A DNA stretch of 64,000 nucleotides from Sporomusa silvacetica DSM 10669 (GCF_002257705.1 NZ_LSLK01000152.1:62001-126000), one strand, 5' to 3'; shown: positions 43,959-54,056, counted from the stretch's first letter. The notes: generated by a model not told the origin, from the sequence alone. Made by a program: numbers and translations.

Positions 43959-45034
43959 ACCAATTCCTCCTGCGCCAAATTCGCTGGCGCATTCGACAAT
44001 TGCGCAGCTTGCGACTCGCTCTTAATGTCAATTTTCCAACCAGTAAGCTTAGCTGCCAGCCGTGCATTCTGCCCTTCTTTACCGATTGCCAATGAAAGTT
44101 GATAATCTGGCACAACCACCCTGGACATCTTTTCGGCTTCCTGAACCTCTACTGAAATTACCCTGGCAGGACTTAATGCATTAGCTATATATTTTGCCGG
44201 ATCAGTATTCCACTTAACAATATCTATTTTTTCGCCTTTGAGCTCATTAACGATAGTCTGTACCCGCATACCTTTATGACCTACGCAGGCCCCTACCGGA
44301 TCAACAGTTTCATCACGAGAGTAAACTGCAATTTTAGATCTCATTCCAGGCTCACGTGCTACTGATTTTAATTCAACTACACCATCATGAATTTCTGGAA
44401 CTTCCAACTCAAACAAGCGCTTTAACAGTCCGGGATGTGTTCTGGATACAAGTATTTGTGGTCCCTTAGTAGTTTTTTTCACTTCCACTATGTATGTTTT
44501 TAGTCTATCATTATGTTTATATATTTCATCAGGGATTTGTTCAGACGGTGCCAGAACAGCTTCCGCCTTGCCCAAATCAATAAATACATTCTTTTGTTCA
44601 ATACGTTGAACAATACCTGTTACAATGTCGCTTTCTCGATTAGAAAATTCTTCATAAATCATGCCCCGCTCGGCTTCCCTAATCCGTTGAACAACAACTT
44701 GTTTGGCTGTTTGGGCCGCAATTCTTCCAAAATTCTTAGGCGTAACTTCAAGTTCAACTACATCCTCAAGCTCGTAGCGTGGATCAATTGCCTTGGCTTC
44801 CGCAAGAGATAGTTCAAGGCGTGTATCACTAACGTCTTCAACAACATTCTTGCGGGCATAAACATGTATTTCTCCGGTAGTTCGTTCTAAAGCTACCCTT
44901 ACATTTTGTGCCGAGCTAAAGTTACGTTTATACGCTGAAATCAAGGCTGCTTCAATTGCATCAAACAGAATTTCAGGCGCAATACCCTTTTCTCTTCCTA
45001 GTTGTTCAAATGCCTGCATAAACTCTGCATTCAT
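43955..45034 (-). CDS. nusA: Transcription termination/antitermination factor NusA
   Basis: A 359-residue RNA polymerase-binding factor. An N-terminal polymerase-binding domain (residues 1-125) is followed by an S1 domain (VTGIVQRIEQKNVFIDLGKAE, from about 135) and two KH domains (VGHKGMRVQTIVNELKGEKI and IGKEGQNARLAAKLTGWKIDI). There are no C-terminal acidic repeats, as usual in Firmicutes. It lies 29 bp after rimP. Confidence 0.95.
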   Translation of the reverse strand: MNAEFMQAFEQLGREKGIAPEILFDAIEAALISAYKRNFSSAQNVRVALERTTGEIHVYARKNVVEDVSDTRLELSLAEAKAIDPRYELEDVVELEVTPKNFGRIAAQTAKQVVVQRIREAERGMIYEEFSNRESDIVTGIVQRIEQKNVFIDLGKAEAVLAPSEQIPDEIYKHNDRLKTYIVEVKKTTKGPQILVSRTHPGLLKRLFELEVPEIHDGVVELKSVAREPGMRSKIAVYSRDETVDPVGACVGHKGMRVQTIVNELKGEKIDIVKWNTDPAKYIANALSPARVISVEVQEAEKMSRVVVPDYQLSLAIGKEGQNARLAAKLTGWKIDIKSESQAAQLSNAPANLAQEELV

Positions 45035-45063
45035 AACAATTCCCCCTTATTCAATTTTCAATG

Positions 45064-45522
45064 CTAAAATTCTATATGAAGTCTGATTTGCGCCGTCTTT
45101 TCTTTTGGGATAGTAACAGTTTGACCATCAATATCAATCTGAACACTACCATTGAGCAAACCAATTAGAGTCCCCACTAGTTGTTTTTCACCGTTAATAG
45201 GCTCATAGGTTTTGACCTCTATCTTATCACCTGCATGACGGATAAAATCTCGGTCTTTTTTAAGAGGACGGTCAAGACCAGGAGAGGAAACTTCAAGATA
45301 ATAATGATCTTTTATTAAATCACTTTCGTCCAGCTTAGCTTCAAGTTGTTCGCTCACCCACTGACAATCATCAATCTCAATACCTGATTCTTTATCAAGA
45401 AAGACTCTAAGATACCAGTCCCGTTCCTTAACATATTCAACATCAACCAATTCAAGTTTACTATCAACAATAATATCTGAAACAATGGTTTCAACTACTG
45501 CTTCTATTTTTTCTCGCAACAC
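45064..45522 (-). CDS. rimP: Ribosome maturation factor RimP
   Basis: A 152-residue 30S assembly factor: LELVDVEYVKERDWYLRVFL, the DDCQWVSEQLEAKLDESD helix and the SSPGLDRPLKKDRDF signature. The start is set at GTG 45522, eleven bases after GGAGG; a TTG further upstream overlaps that site. It opens the operon that runs to ribF. Confidence 0.92.
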   Translation of the reverse strand: MLREKIEAVVETIVSDIIVDSKLELVDVEYVKERDWYLRVFLDKESGIEIDDCQWVSEQLEAKLDESDLIKDHYYLEVSSPGLDRPLKKDRDFIRHAGDKIEVKTYEPINGEKQLVGTLIGLLNGSVQIDIDGQTVTIPKEKTAQIRLHIEF

Positions 45523-45644
45523 AATAATTAACACCTCCAATTAGGGCTTAATAAGCCGTAACAGCTCTTACTTTTTATTGTTTCCTAATATCCTACCTCT
45601 CATACCTAATTATGGTAAGAGCGATTAGTGCTAAAATACGATGA

Positions 45645-45671
45645 AAGAGTGGGTGCTCAATACCCACTCTT
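45645..45671. repeat. Leader hairpin of the rimP-nusA operon, also facing the polC end
   Basis: The 10-bp perfect stem AAGAGTGGGT/ACCCACTCTT has a 7-base loop. On the minus strand only TTT follows, then CATCG, so termination would be weak. It lies about 30 bases downstream of the probable rimP promoter and 85 bp past the polC stop. It could attenuate both transcripts. Confidence 0.55.
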
Positions 45672-45702
45672 AAAAAGTCAAATACCTTTTATACACTCAA
45701 CT

Positions 45703-45731
45703 ATTATACCACTAAAAGGGTAATTTTACAA
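45703..45731 (-). promoter_or_regulatory. Sigma-A promoter of the rimP-to-ribF operon
   Basis: On the minus strand TTGTAA and a perfect TATAAT are 17 bases apart, starting 25 bp after the polC stop. The predicted leader is about 175 bases long and contains the hairpin at 45645-45671 and a smaller GGCTT/AAGCC stem just before the rimP ribosome binding site. Confidence 0.7.
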
Positions 45732-45755
45732 CCGACTTTTCACTCGAATTTTATT

Positions 45756-48700
45756 TCATGCAAACAACTGGATTTGATCCGAATCATCTAGTCCTGCTAA
45801 ACAGCCATGATTTTTAAGAATATCAATTACAGTTTTAGAAACTCTGCTGCGCGAGCGCAAATCCTCAATTGACGAAAAATCTTTGTTCTGCCGGGCTGCT
45901 ACGATGTTATGAGCAGCAGATACCCCTACCCCTTGCAAGGAACCAATTGGAGGTAAAAGCCCATTATCAACAATCAGAAATTTTTCAGCGTCAGATTTAT
46001 ATAAATCCACTCGGTGAAAGACATACCCGCGCAAGTACATCTCGTGCGCTATTTCTAAAATTGTCTGGATACTCTTCTCTTTGGTTGAAAGTGTATTTCC
46101 TTTTTCCTCTAAAATCACCAGCTCATCTTTAAGTACTTTAGCACCTTTAACAATTAAGTCTGCATCAAAATCGGTAGCTCTAACGGTGCAATAGGCGGCA
46201 TAAAATGCCAACGGATGATGCACTTTGCAATAGGCTATCCGAAAAGCCATCATTACATATGCTACGGCATGTGCTTTGGGAAACATGTATTTAATTTTCT
46301 GACAGGATTCGATAAACCACTCAGGTACATTTTTAGCCCTAATCTTTTCGACATCATCAGGCTTTATACCCTTACCTTTACGTACACTTTCCATAGTTTT
46401 AAATGCCAGCAGAGGCTCAACGCCTTTTTGCATGAGATAAACCATAATGTCATCACGCGTAGAAATGGCCTCAGAAAGTTTAGCAGTTCCACTGCGAATA
46501 AGATCCTGAGCATTATTAAGCCAGACATCTGTCCCGTGAGAAAAACCGCTTATTCGTATCAGTTCACTAAAGGTCTTCGGCTTAGTATCCTCAAGCATTT
46601 GTCTTACAAATTTAGTCCCAAATTCGGGTATACCAAAGGTAGCAACCGTACTGTTAAGTGCTTCCGGCGTAAGATGCAGCGCGTCTGTCGAAGAAAATAG
46701 GCTCATAGTCGCAGCATCATCGAAAGGAATTGTTTTGGCATCAAGATTTGTCAAATCTTCCAGCATTTTTATTACTGTCGGATCATCATGTCCTAATATG
46801 TCAAGTTTTACCAGTCGGCTGCTGATTGAGTGGTAATCAAAATGTGTAGTAATTGTTGATGAGTTCTTATCATCAGCCGGATATTGTATCGGTGTAAAGT
46901 GATGCACATCCATATCCCGAGGTATAACCATAATACCGCCAGGATGTTGACCCGTAGTTCGTTTTACGCCAGTACAACCTCCTAAAAGCTTGTTTATATA
47001 AGCATTACGGGCAGTAGAGCCTTTGTCATTCAGATAATTCTTTACATAACCATAGGCTGTCTTGTCGGCGATAGTGGCAATTGTCCCCGCCCTAAATACA
47101 TTATCACGCCCAAATAATTCTTCGGTATATTTGTGAGCTACCGGCTGATAATCACCGGAAAAGTTTAGATCAATATCAGGCACTTTATCACCATGGAAAC
47201 CCATAAATACAGCAAAGGGGATATCATGGCCATTTTTTTCCATATCAGTCTGACAATGAGGACAAACTTTCTCCGGCAAATCGAAGCCGCCACCATAACT
47301 CCCATCGGTAATAAATTCACTGTATTTACAACTGGGACAGCGCCAATGCGGCGGTAATGGGTTAACCTCAGTTATCCCGGTCATAGTAGCAACAAAAGAT
47401 GAACCTACTGACCCCCTAGAGCCTACCAGATAACCATCATCCATCGATTTTTTTACCAATTTATGGGCTATAAGATATAGCACAGCAAAACCATGATTAA
47501 TTATCGAATCAAGTTCATTCTCAAGACGTTTAGCCACAATCTCCGGTAATGGTGTTCCATAGAGTTGTTCGGCGTTTTGATAGGACATAAACTTAATATC
47601 TTCTTCTGCTCCAGGGATTTGCGGCGAATACAATTCTTCCGGAATAGGCTTAATGCTTTCAATACTGTCATTAATACGCTTAGGAACCTCAATTACTACT
47701 TCATGGGCTTTCGCTACTCCAAGATAGCTAAACTCAGCCAACATTTCGTCAGTTGTTCGAAAAAAGAGTGGCGGCTGCCTATCAGCATCATCATAACCCC
47801 GGCCTGCCATAAGAATTCGACGATATACTTCATCTTCAGGATTTAAAAAATGAACATCACAAGTAGCAGCAACTGGTTTTCCCAATTGCGCACCAATCGC
47901 ACAAACTTTCCTGTTGATATCACGCAATCCCTCTTCATCGGCGATCTTACCTTTACGTACTAAAAACTCATTATTGCCTGTTGGCTGAATCTCAAGATAG
48001 TCATAATACTTAGCAATAGTAATTAATTCTTCTTGGCTGGCACCATTAATCATAGCATGAATTAACTCACCAGCTTCACAGGCTGAACCCAATAACAGAC
48101 CTTCCCGATAATCGTCTAATATCATCCGTGGTATGCGTGGCGTACGATGTAGATACCTAAGATGGGATATCGATACCAACCGGTATAAATTGCGCAGGCC
48201 AATATTGTTTTGTGCCAAAATGATAATATGACGAGCCTGATTGATATCGTCATCAAACAGATAACCTTCCATACCATAAATCACTTTAATGCCAACACTG
48301 GCGGCTTCCTCATAGGCTTCCGGGAAGGCTTGCACTACCCCATGATCAGTAATAGCAATGGCAGAGTGCCCCCATTTAGCAGCCGTTTTTACTAAATTTT
48401 TTGCAGAAACCACAGCATCCATAGCACTCATACGAGTATGGGCATGTAGTTCAATCCGGCGTATAGGCGCATTGTCTTGGCGCTCTTCGACTTTTTCTGC
48501 GCGACACATACTGTCAGTAAATAGAATCAATTCATTAGCAAATTTATCATATTGAACTGTCCCCTTGACTGTCGCCTGCATACCGTTTTTAATAAGTCCA
48601 GTTGCTTTATCAAACTGCTCTTTATTATCAAAAAAAGCCTTACCACTAATACCATCGGTAAGATCAACTAGGTCAAAAGTCAGCAAAAACCGGCCTGATT

Positions 48701-49430
48701 TCAATTCCTTTACTTCATGGGTAAGAATCTGACCAGTAAGGACTACATTACGTGCTTCCTCTTGGATGGCATTTATCGGCTGAACAGCGGCCGCCGCTCC
48801 GCGAATATTGCGGCCAAATATTATTGGGCTGTCATTTGCATTTGCTTTTGGTCTATCCTGGGATATAACAGCCTCCTTAAACGCGGGAGTTAATAATGCC
48901 TCATCACAGTTAACTACTTCTTCCATCTCAGAATAAAGAAATTTCACTTCACAGCTATGACCAAAATTCCGAATGATGAAGGCTTTTATTACCTGCTCGA
49001 TGCCACGCTCAGCCAAAATTGCTGTTGACAGTCCCCCAATAGTTTCAATGGTAAGCGTTTCTTCTTCATATGACCAAATCGCATGTAAAAGCAAATGTTT
49101 AGTGGCGTAATGACCTTCTGTAATTTGTTCAACAAATTGTGACCAGTTCTCCACCAGATATTGCTTCAAATCTTTTGTCTGCTGAGTAAAACGAACAGTA
49201 GTTAAACCGCATTGTTGACATAGATGTTCTGCTATAATACCAATAGTCTGTTCAGAAACAGGTTTAGCTACTGTTATAAATATAATCCATGTCTTAGCAA
49301 CCGGGTTTACCTCAACTTTATTAACTTGCGCTGCTTTTAATACTTCCCGATTAACCACATCAACTGGTAACTGTTCTACAAATTGGAAAAAACTTTGGCA
49401 GTTTTCTGGTATAACACAATAACTAGACAT
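45756..49430 (-). CDS. polC: DNA polymerase III PolC, lacking the internal 3'-5' exonuclease domain
   Basis: A 1224-residue replicative polymerase; Bacillus PolC is about 1430. In order: N-terminal region (1-200), OB fold (about 225-310), PHP domain beginning ELHAHTRMSAMD (327-338), the polymerase zinc loop (CPSC at 698, CPHC at 723), catalytic aspartates 752 and 754 in PDIDLNFSGDY, and the C-terminal HhH and tail. PHP passes straight from GMEGYLFDDD (386-395) to ILAQNNIGLRNLYRLVS. In Bacillus the roughly 190-residue DEDDh exonuclease is inserted there. The frame is otherwise intact. GGGAGAGG precedes the ATG. Confidence 0.94.
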   Translation of the reverse strand: MSSYCVIPENCQSFFQFVEQLPVDVVNREVLKAAQVNKVEVNPVAKTWIIFITVAKPVSEQTIGIIAEHLCQQCGLTTVRFTQQTKDLKQYLVENWSQFVEQITEGHYATKHLLLHAIWSYEEETLTIETIGGLSTAILAERGIEQVIKAFIIRNFGHSCEVKFLYSEMEEVVNCDEALLTPAFKEAVISQDRPKANANDSPIIFGRNIRGAAAAVQPINAIQEEARNVVLTGQILTHEVKELKSGRFLLTFDLVDLTDGISGKAFFDNKEQFDKATGLIKNGMQATVKGTVQYDKFANELILFTDSMCRAEKVEERQDNAPIRRIELHAHTRMSAMDAVVSAKNLVKTAAKWGHSAIAITDHGVVQAFPEAYEEAASVGIKVIYGMEGYLFDDDINQARHIIILAQNNIGLRNLYRLVSISHLRYLHRTPRIPRMILDDYREGLLLGSACEAGELIHAMINGASQEELITIAKYYDYLEIQPTGNNEFLVRKGKIADEEGLRDINRKVCAIGAQLGKPVAATCDVHFLNPEDEVYRRILMAGRGYDDADRQPPLFFRTTDEMLAEFSYLGVAKAHEVVIEVPKRINDSIESIKPIPEELYSPQIPGAEEDIKFMSYQNAEQLYGTPLPEIVAKRLENELDSIINHGFAVLYLIAHKLVKKSMDDGYLVGSRGSVGSSFVATMTGITEVNPLPPHWRCPSCKYSEFITDGSYGGGFDLPEKVCPHCQTDMEKNGHDIPFAVFMGFHGDKVPDIDLNFSGDYQPVAHKYTEELFGRDNVFRAGTIATIADKTAYGYVKNYLNDKGSTARNAYINKLLGGCTGVKRTTGQHPGGIMVIPRDMDVHHFTPIQYPADDKNSSTITTHFDYHSISSRLVKLDILGHDDPTVIKMLEDLTNLDAKTIPFDDAATMSLFSSTDALHLTPEALNSTVATFGIPEFGTKFVRQMLEDTKPKTFSELIRISGFSHGTDVWLNNAQDLIRSGTAKLSEAISTRDDIMVYLMQKGVEPLLAFKTMESVRKGKGIKPDDVEKIRAKNVPEWFIESCQKIKYMFPKAHAVAYVMMAFRIAYCKVHHPLAFYAAYCTVRATDFDADLIVKGAKVLKDELVILEEKGNTLSTKEKSIQTILEIAHEMYLRGYVFHRVDLYKSDAEKFLIVDNGLLPPIGSLQGVGVSAAHNIVAARQNKDFSSIEDLRSRSRVSKTVIDILKNHGCLAGLDDSDQIQLFA

Positions 49431-49465
49431 TCAACCTCTCCCATCAATAACAGGTCACCATTATT

Positions 49466-50137
49466 TTACCACGGTTTATCAAGGGAAAGCACTCCGTCAA
49501 TTTCGGCTAGTTCGGCAAATATCTGTATCATATCAGCATTTGCCGGGATTATTAAGACAAACTCAAGGTTTATCACTTTTTGCTCGGGGATATGGTGCAT
49601 GGTTATATTCTTAATACCGATATTATGTTTTCCCAAAAATATCCCCACTTGCCCAATCTGGCCTGGTTGATCGCGCACAATAATTTTGATTTTATCATGA
49701 CATTTATTACTCCAGTGACGGCGCTCCATTTGCCCAAATAGTACCAATGTTAAAAATACCAGAGCAGTACCTGCGATGCCAGCAAAATAAAACCCACAGC
49801 CAATGGCCAAGCCAATTCCGGCAACAACCCACAAACTAGCTGCCGTTGTAAGCCCTGTAACAGTCAACCCTTCTCGCAAAATAGTACCGGCACCCAAAAA
49901 GCCAATCCCACTCACCACTTGCGCCGCAATCCGTCCAGGATCCTTGGTAACAGTATCAATGCCAGAGAACCCATAAATAGACACAAGCGTCATTAATGTC
50001 GACCCTATACATACCAATATATGAGTACGCAAGCCAGCCGGGCGATCCAAGCTCTCGCGTTCAAAACCGATTAAACCGCCAAGAATACAAGAGATCACCA
50101 GCCGTAACGTAATATCTATTTCACTGATTGGAGTCAT
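49466..50137 (-). CDS. MgtC/SapB-family membrane protein
   Basis: A 223-residue protein. Five hydrophobic helices fill about residues 8-140, including the family signature GGLIGFERE followed by RPAGLRTHILVCIGS and AAQVVSGIGFLGAGTI. A C-terminal ACT-like cytoplasmic domain follows (residues 150-223). Proposed roles in relatives include magnesium stress and ATP-synthase modulation; the role here is unknown. The ATG at 50137 follows GAGGTGAG. It lies 35 bp before polC, so the two are probably co-transcribed. Confidence 0.88.
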   Translation of the reverse strand: MTPISEIDITLRLVISCILGGLIGFERESLDRPAGLRTHILVCIGSTLMTLVSIYGFSGIDTVTKDPGRIAAQVVSGIGFLGAGTILREGLTVTGLTTAASLWVVAGIGLAIGCGFYFAGIAGTALVFLTLVLFGQMERRHWSNKCHDKIKIIVRDQPGQIGQVGIFLGKHNIGIKNITMHHIPEQKVINLEFVLIIPANADMIQIFAELAEIDGVLSLDKPW

Positions 50138-50165
50138 CTTCTCACCTCGCACACTTTCCCATATA

Positions 50166-50202
50166 GTTAAAAAGGCGTGATCATCATTATCACGCCTTTT
50201 AG
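50166..50202 (-). terminator. Bidirectional-type terminator after proS
   Basis: The 12-bp stem AAAAGGCGTGAT/ATCACGCCTTTT is followed by a T run on the minus strand. It lies 20 bp after the proS stop and ends the uppS-to-proS operon. Confidence 0.85.
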
Positions 50203-50221
50203 TATAAAATGGATTATCGTG

Positions 50222-51937
50222 TTACAATTTGGTTAAAAGTTCTTTGACATTACTAAGATATTCTTCTTGGCTATAATAAAGTACTTCCCCTGTACGCCGC
50301 ACTTTGGTCTCAATTAAATTTTCATTAATTGCCTTGGGACCAATTATGATCTTAATAGGATAACCAATAAGGTCTGCATCTTTAAATTTAACACCGGGTC
50401 GCTCATTGCGATCATCCAGTATAGCCTCTAACCCACTCGCATTTAACTCAGTATATATTTTTTCTGCTAAGGCCATCTGCTTTTCATCTTTACTGCTGAC
50501 AGGGATAACTACAGCATGGTAAGGAGCAATAGGTGCAGGCCATATAATACCATTTTCATCATAATTTTGTTCAATAGCCGCTGCCATTGTACGGCTGACA
50601 CCAACACCATAGCAACCCATAACCATCGGTTTTTCTTTACTATCAACATCAATAAAAGTAGCCTGTAATGCCGTACTATATTTAGTAAATAATTTAAATA
50701 CCTGGCCAACCTCTATTCCCCGGGCAGTTTTAACAGGAGCACCACAGTGAGGACAAGGATCATTTTCTTGTATCAGACGAAGGTCTGTAACAATGGACGG
50801 TTTAAAGTCACGACCAGGATTGACGTTAATATAGTGAGTATCCAGTTTATTAGCACCGCATACCGCATTATTCATATTCATAACAGTTGCATCGGCAACA
50901 ATTATAATATTCTCTTTATCGGTAAGCCCAACAGGGCCAATATAACCAGCTCGACTACCTAATGTATGGGTAATGGCTTCTTCATTAGCCATATCCAGTT
51001 GTATACAGCCGACTTTGTTTAGTAATTTAATCTCATTTACTTCATGATCTCCGCGAACAAGTGCTAGTACAAGCGTACCAGTATCTGTCCGATAAGCTAA
51101 TGTCTTGATCGTCTTTTCTGGTGTGATGCTTAAAAACTGACTGAGATCAACAATAGTCTTCATTCCCGGAGTAGCTTTTTCGTCTAGCGGCAGCTGTTCT
51201 TCACTCGGAAGACAAATCGGATGCAATTCGGCTTTCTCATCGTTGGCTGCATAATCACATTTTTCACAATAGACAATGCCAGCTTCTCCTGATTCAGCAA
51301 TTACCATAAATTCGTGTGAGCCACTGCCGCCAATAGCACCAGAGTCGGCTTCCACTGCGCGGAAGGTCAGACCACAACGGGTAAATATGCGTGAATAAGC
51401 ATCATACATTTTATTATAGCTTTCGTCAAGACCTGCCTCATCGCGATCAAATGAGTATAAGTCTTTCATAATAAACTCACGACCCCGCATAAGTCCAAAC
51501 CGCGGCCTAATTTCATCACGATACTTGTTTTGAATCTGATAAAGCATAAGTGGCAGTTGACGATAAGAGCGAACATCCCCGCGAACAATGGTAGTAATCA
51601 TTTCTTCATGAGTGGGTCCTAGACAAAACTTGCGATCATGACGGTCTTGCAAGCGAAACATTTCTTCACCATAAACGCTCCACCGGCCAGTTTCCTGCCA
51701 CATTTCAGCTGGCTGAATAATCGGCATTGCCAATTCTTGTCCACCTTTAGCATCCATTTCTTCACGTACTATTTTTTCAATTTTTTTCAGTACCCGCAAA
51801 GCCAACGGCAAATAGGAATAAACTCCACCTGTAGCTTTACGAATAAGACCTGCTCTGAGCATTAATTGATGGCTTACTACTTCGGCTTCAGCCGGGGTTT
51901 CTCGTAATGTGGGTGCAAATAATTGGGAAAAGCGCAT
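50222..51937 (-). CDS. proS: Prolyl-tRNA synthetase (bacterial type)
   Basis: A 571-residue class II synthetase. Motif 1 region (EEMDAKGGQELAMPIIQPAEMW), motif 2 (QIQNKYRDEIRPRFGLMRGREFIMKD) and motif 3 (GCYGVGVSRTMAAAIEQ) are present. The YbaK-like editing insertion lies between about residues 225 and 390. The C-terminal anticodon-binding domain has DRNERPGVKFKDADLIG. Its start overlaps the ispG stop (TAATG). Confidence 0.95.
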   Translation of the reverse strand: MRFSQLFAPTLRETPAEAEVVSHQLMLRAGLIRKATGGVYSYLPLALRVLKKIEKIVREEMDAKGGQELAMPIIQPAEMWQETGRWSVYGEEMFRLQDRHDRKFCLGPTHEEMITTIVRGDVRSYRQLPLMLYQIQNKYRDEIRPRFGLMRGREFIMKDLYSFDRDEAGLDESYNKMYDAYSRIFTRCGLTFRAVEADSGAIGGSGSHEFMVIAESGEAGIVYCEKCDYAANDEKAELHPICLPSEEQLPLDEKATPGMKTIVDLSQFLSITPEKTIKTLAYRTDTGTLVLALVRGDHEVNEIKLLNKVGCIQLDMANEEAITHTLGSRAGYIGPVGLTDKENIIIVADATVMNMNNAVCGANKLDTHYINVNPGRDFKPSIVTDLRLIQENDPCPHCGAPVKTARGIEVGQVFKLFTKYSTALQATFIDVDSKEKPMVMGCYGVGVSRTMAAAIEQNYDENGIIWPAPIAPYHAVVIPVSSKDEKQMALAEKIYTELNASGLEAILDDRNERPGVKFKDADLIGYPIKIIIGPKAINENLIETKVRRTGEVLYYSQEEYLSNVKELLTKL

Positions 51938-53010
51938 TAAGTATTAGCCTCCTTACTAAGTTTATCAATTTCAGCAAATAATGTACTTACTAGTTCGCCT
52001 TCTGGCACTTTACGAATAATCTCACCTTTACTGAATAACAGACCTTCCCCTTTACCACCAGCAATACCAACATCGGCATCTCTGGCTTCTCCAGGTCCGT
52101 TCACAACACAACCCATTACTGCTACCGTAATGGGGGTTTTCATGGTTTTCAGCTTACTGTCTACCTGCTCAGCAACTTCAACCAAATTAATTTGGCAACG
52201 CCCACAGGTCGGACAAGATATAAGCGTAGGACCATACTTGCGTAGTCCTAAAGACTTAAGAATCTCATTAGCGACATACACCTCTTCAACAGGGTCACCA
52301 GTTAATGATACTCGGATTGTGTCACCGATTCCCTGAGCTAAAAGCGCACCAATGCCTACGGCTGACTTAATTACCCCTGAGCGTATTGTCCCCGCCTCAG
52401 TAATTCCTAAATGCAATGGATAATCTACAGTTTCTGACATAAGTTGGTAGGCGCTGATAGTAAGCGGTACATCATGCGCCTTTAACGATATTTTAATATC
52501 ATGAAAATTATGTTTTTCCAAAATTGCAATATGACTTAGCGCACTTTCGACCATAGCCTCTGCTGTCGGATGCCCGCCATATTTAGCAAGTATTGCTTTA
52601 CTTAGTGATCCGGCATTAACCCCAATGCGAATTGGAATTTGCCGTTTTTTGGCCTCTTTAACGATTACGGCCACATGATCGACCTCGCCAATGTTCCCTG
52701 GATTTAAACGCAGACCATCGATGCCGCGCTCCATGGCCGCAACCGCCAAACGGTAATCAAAGTGAATATCTGCAATAAGGGGAACATCATCTACGGCGGC
52801 TTTTATCTGCTCTATAGCCTGCGCGGCAGACATATCAGGTACAGCAACCCGAACTATATCACAGCCGGCATCGATAAGCCGGTTAATTTGCGCTACAGTA
52901 TCAGCAACATGGTCTGTACGGGTATTCGTCATCGATTGTACCGATATAGGTGCACTACCACCTACCACCATTTTTCCAACTTGTAGCGGCTGTGTTTTCT
53001 TACGCTGCAT
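51937..53010 (-). CDS. ispG: 4-hydroxy-3-methylbut-2-enyl diphosphate synthase
   Basis: A 357-residue Fe-S enzyme of the MEP isoprenoid pathway. It has VGSAPISVQSMTNTRTDHV-like N-terminal segments, LRLNPGNIG in the barrel, and the cluster cysteines in SCPTCGRCQ and AVMGCVVNGPGEA. It is flanked by dxr and rseP upstream and proS downstream, the usual Firmicute neighbourhood. Confidence 0.95.
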   Translation of the reverse strand: MQRKKTQPLQVGKMVVGGSAPISVQSMTNTRTDHVADTVAQINRLIDAGCDIVRVAVPDMSAAQAIEQIKAAVDDVPLIADIHFDYRLAVAAMERGIDGLRLNPGNIGEVDHVAVIVKEAKKRQIPIRIGVNAGSLSKAILAKYGGHPTAEAMVESALSHIAILEKHNFHDIKISLKAHDVPLTISAYQLMSETVDYPLHLGITEAGTIRSGVIKSAVGIGALLAQGIGDTIRVSLTGDPVEEVYVANEILKSLGLRKYGPTLISCPTCGRCQINLVEVAEQVDSKLKTMKTPITVAVMGCVVNGPGEARDADVGIAGGKGEGLLFSKGEIIRKVPEGELVSTLFAEIDKLSKEANT

Positions 53011-53024
53011 ATTTCATCACCAGC

Positions 53025-54056
53025 TTAAAACAAATTTAATCGCACTATATCTTTGAAAGTTGCCACAACAAATAGCAGCAGTAACAACGCTAAGCCAATC
53101 ATCTGAATAAACTGCATTTGACTATCACTAAGCGGTTTACCTCTGATACCTTCAACAGCCAGTGTGACAACATGCCCACCATCCAATACCGGCACTGGTA
53201 AAAGATTAATTAACCCTAAATTAATGCTTAAAAAAGCGGCAAATTGCAGTAATGGAATAATTCCCATTTGGGCAACTTCCCCTGCCATTTGGGCTACACC
53301 AATGGGGCCGGCAACATCGGCTGCTGTTTTACCAGTAATCATTTCACCAATACCAATCAGCATAGCTTGCGCTACAGTAACTGTTTGTTTTGCAGCCAGA
53401 CCAGCAGATTCAATTATTCCAGGCTGGTAGTTATCAATCTGGGGAATAACACCAATAACTCCGCGCTTGCCTTTTTCATCATATTCAGGTGTAAGCACAG
53501 CTGTTTTGTTAGTTTCCAAAGCGCGTGAAAAGGTTATCGTGAGTTTGGTTCCTGCATTTGTCTGGATAACACTAACAAAATCCCGCCAGGAATCTACTGA
53601 TGTTCCATTTACTGCTGTTATTCTATCACCAGGCAACAACCCAGCAACAGCAGCTGGCTTATCCGGAAAAATTTTGCCTATTATTGGTTGGTTGGAGGGA
53701 CTGTCAATGCCTGCGCTCACAAATACAATAAAAAGCAAGAGCACAGGTAAAACAAAATTCATGACTGAACCAGCCACAATTACTAACATCCTTGCCCAGA
53801 TAGGCTTAGCACTAAATGAACGTTCATCCTGCTGCTCATCTGGATCCATACCCGCAATTTTATTAAAACCACCAAGTGGTATGATACGAATAGAATAGAT
53901 GGTCTCGCCAATTTTTTTACTTATCAACTTAGGTCCAAAGCCGATAGCAAATTCATCCACCCGCATACCCACGCTTTTCGCTGTAATAAAGTGACCTAGC
54001 TCGTGAAATAAAATAAGTAAACCGAAAACAAAAATAGTCGCAATGACTGTAGACAA
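53025..54056 (-). CDS. rseP: RIP site-2 metalloprotease RseP
   Basis: A 343-residue polytopic membrane protease that cleaves anti-sigma factors or signal-peptide remnants within the membrane. The HELGHFITAK zinc motif lies in the first helix (near residue 18). One PDZ domain sits around residues 125-190 (DRITAVNGTSVDSW). The second metal ligand region is NLLPVPVLDGGHVV. The start is TTG; the upstream AAGGTTGGTG is a modest ribosome binding site. Confidence 0.92.
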   Translation of the reverse strand: MSTVIATIFVFGLLILFHELGHFITAKSVGMRVDEFAIGFGPKLISKKIGETIYSIRIIPLGGFNKIAGMDPDEQQDERSFSAKPIWARMLVIVAGSVMNFVLPVLLLFIVFVSAGIDSPSNQPIIGKIFPDKPAAVAGLLPGDRITAVNGTSVDSWRDFVSVIQTNAGTKLTITFSRALETNKTAVLTPEYDEKGKRGVIGVIPQIDNYQPGIIESAGLAAKQTVTVAQAMLIGIGEMITGKTAADVAGPIGVAQMAGEVAQMGIIPLLQFAAFLSINLGLINLLPVPVLDGGHVVTLAVEGIRGKPLSDSQMQFIQMIGLALLLLLFVVATFKDIVRLNLF

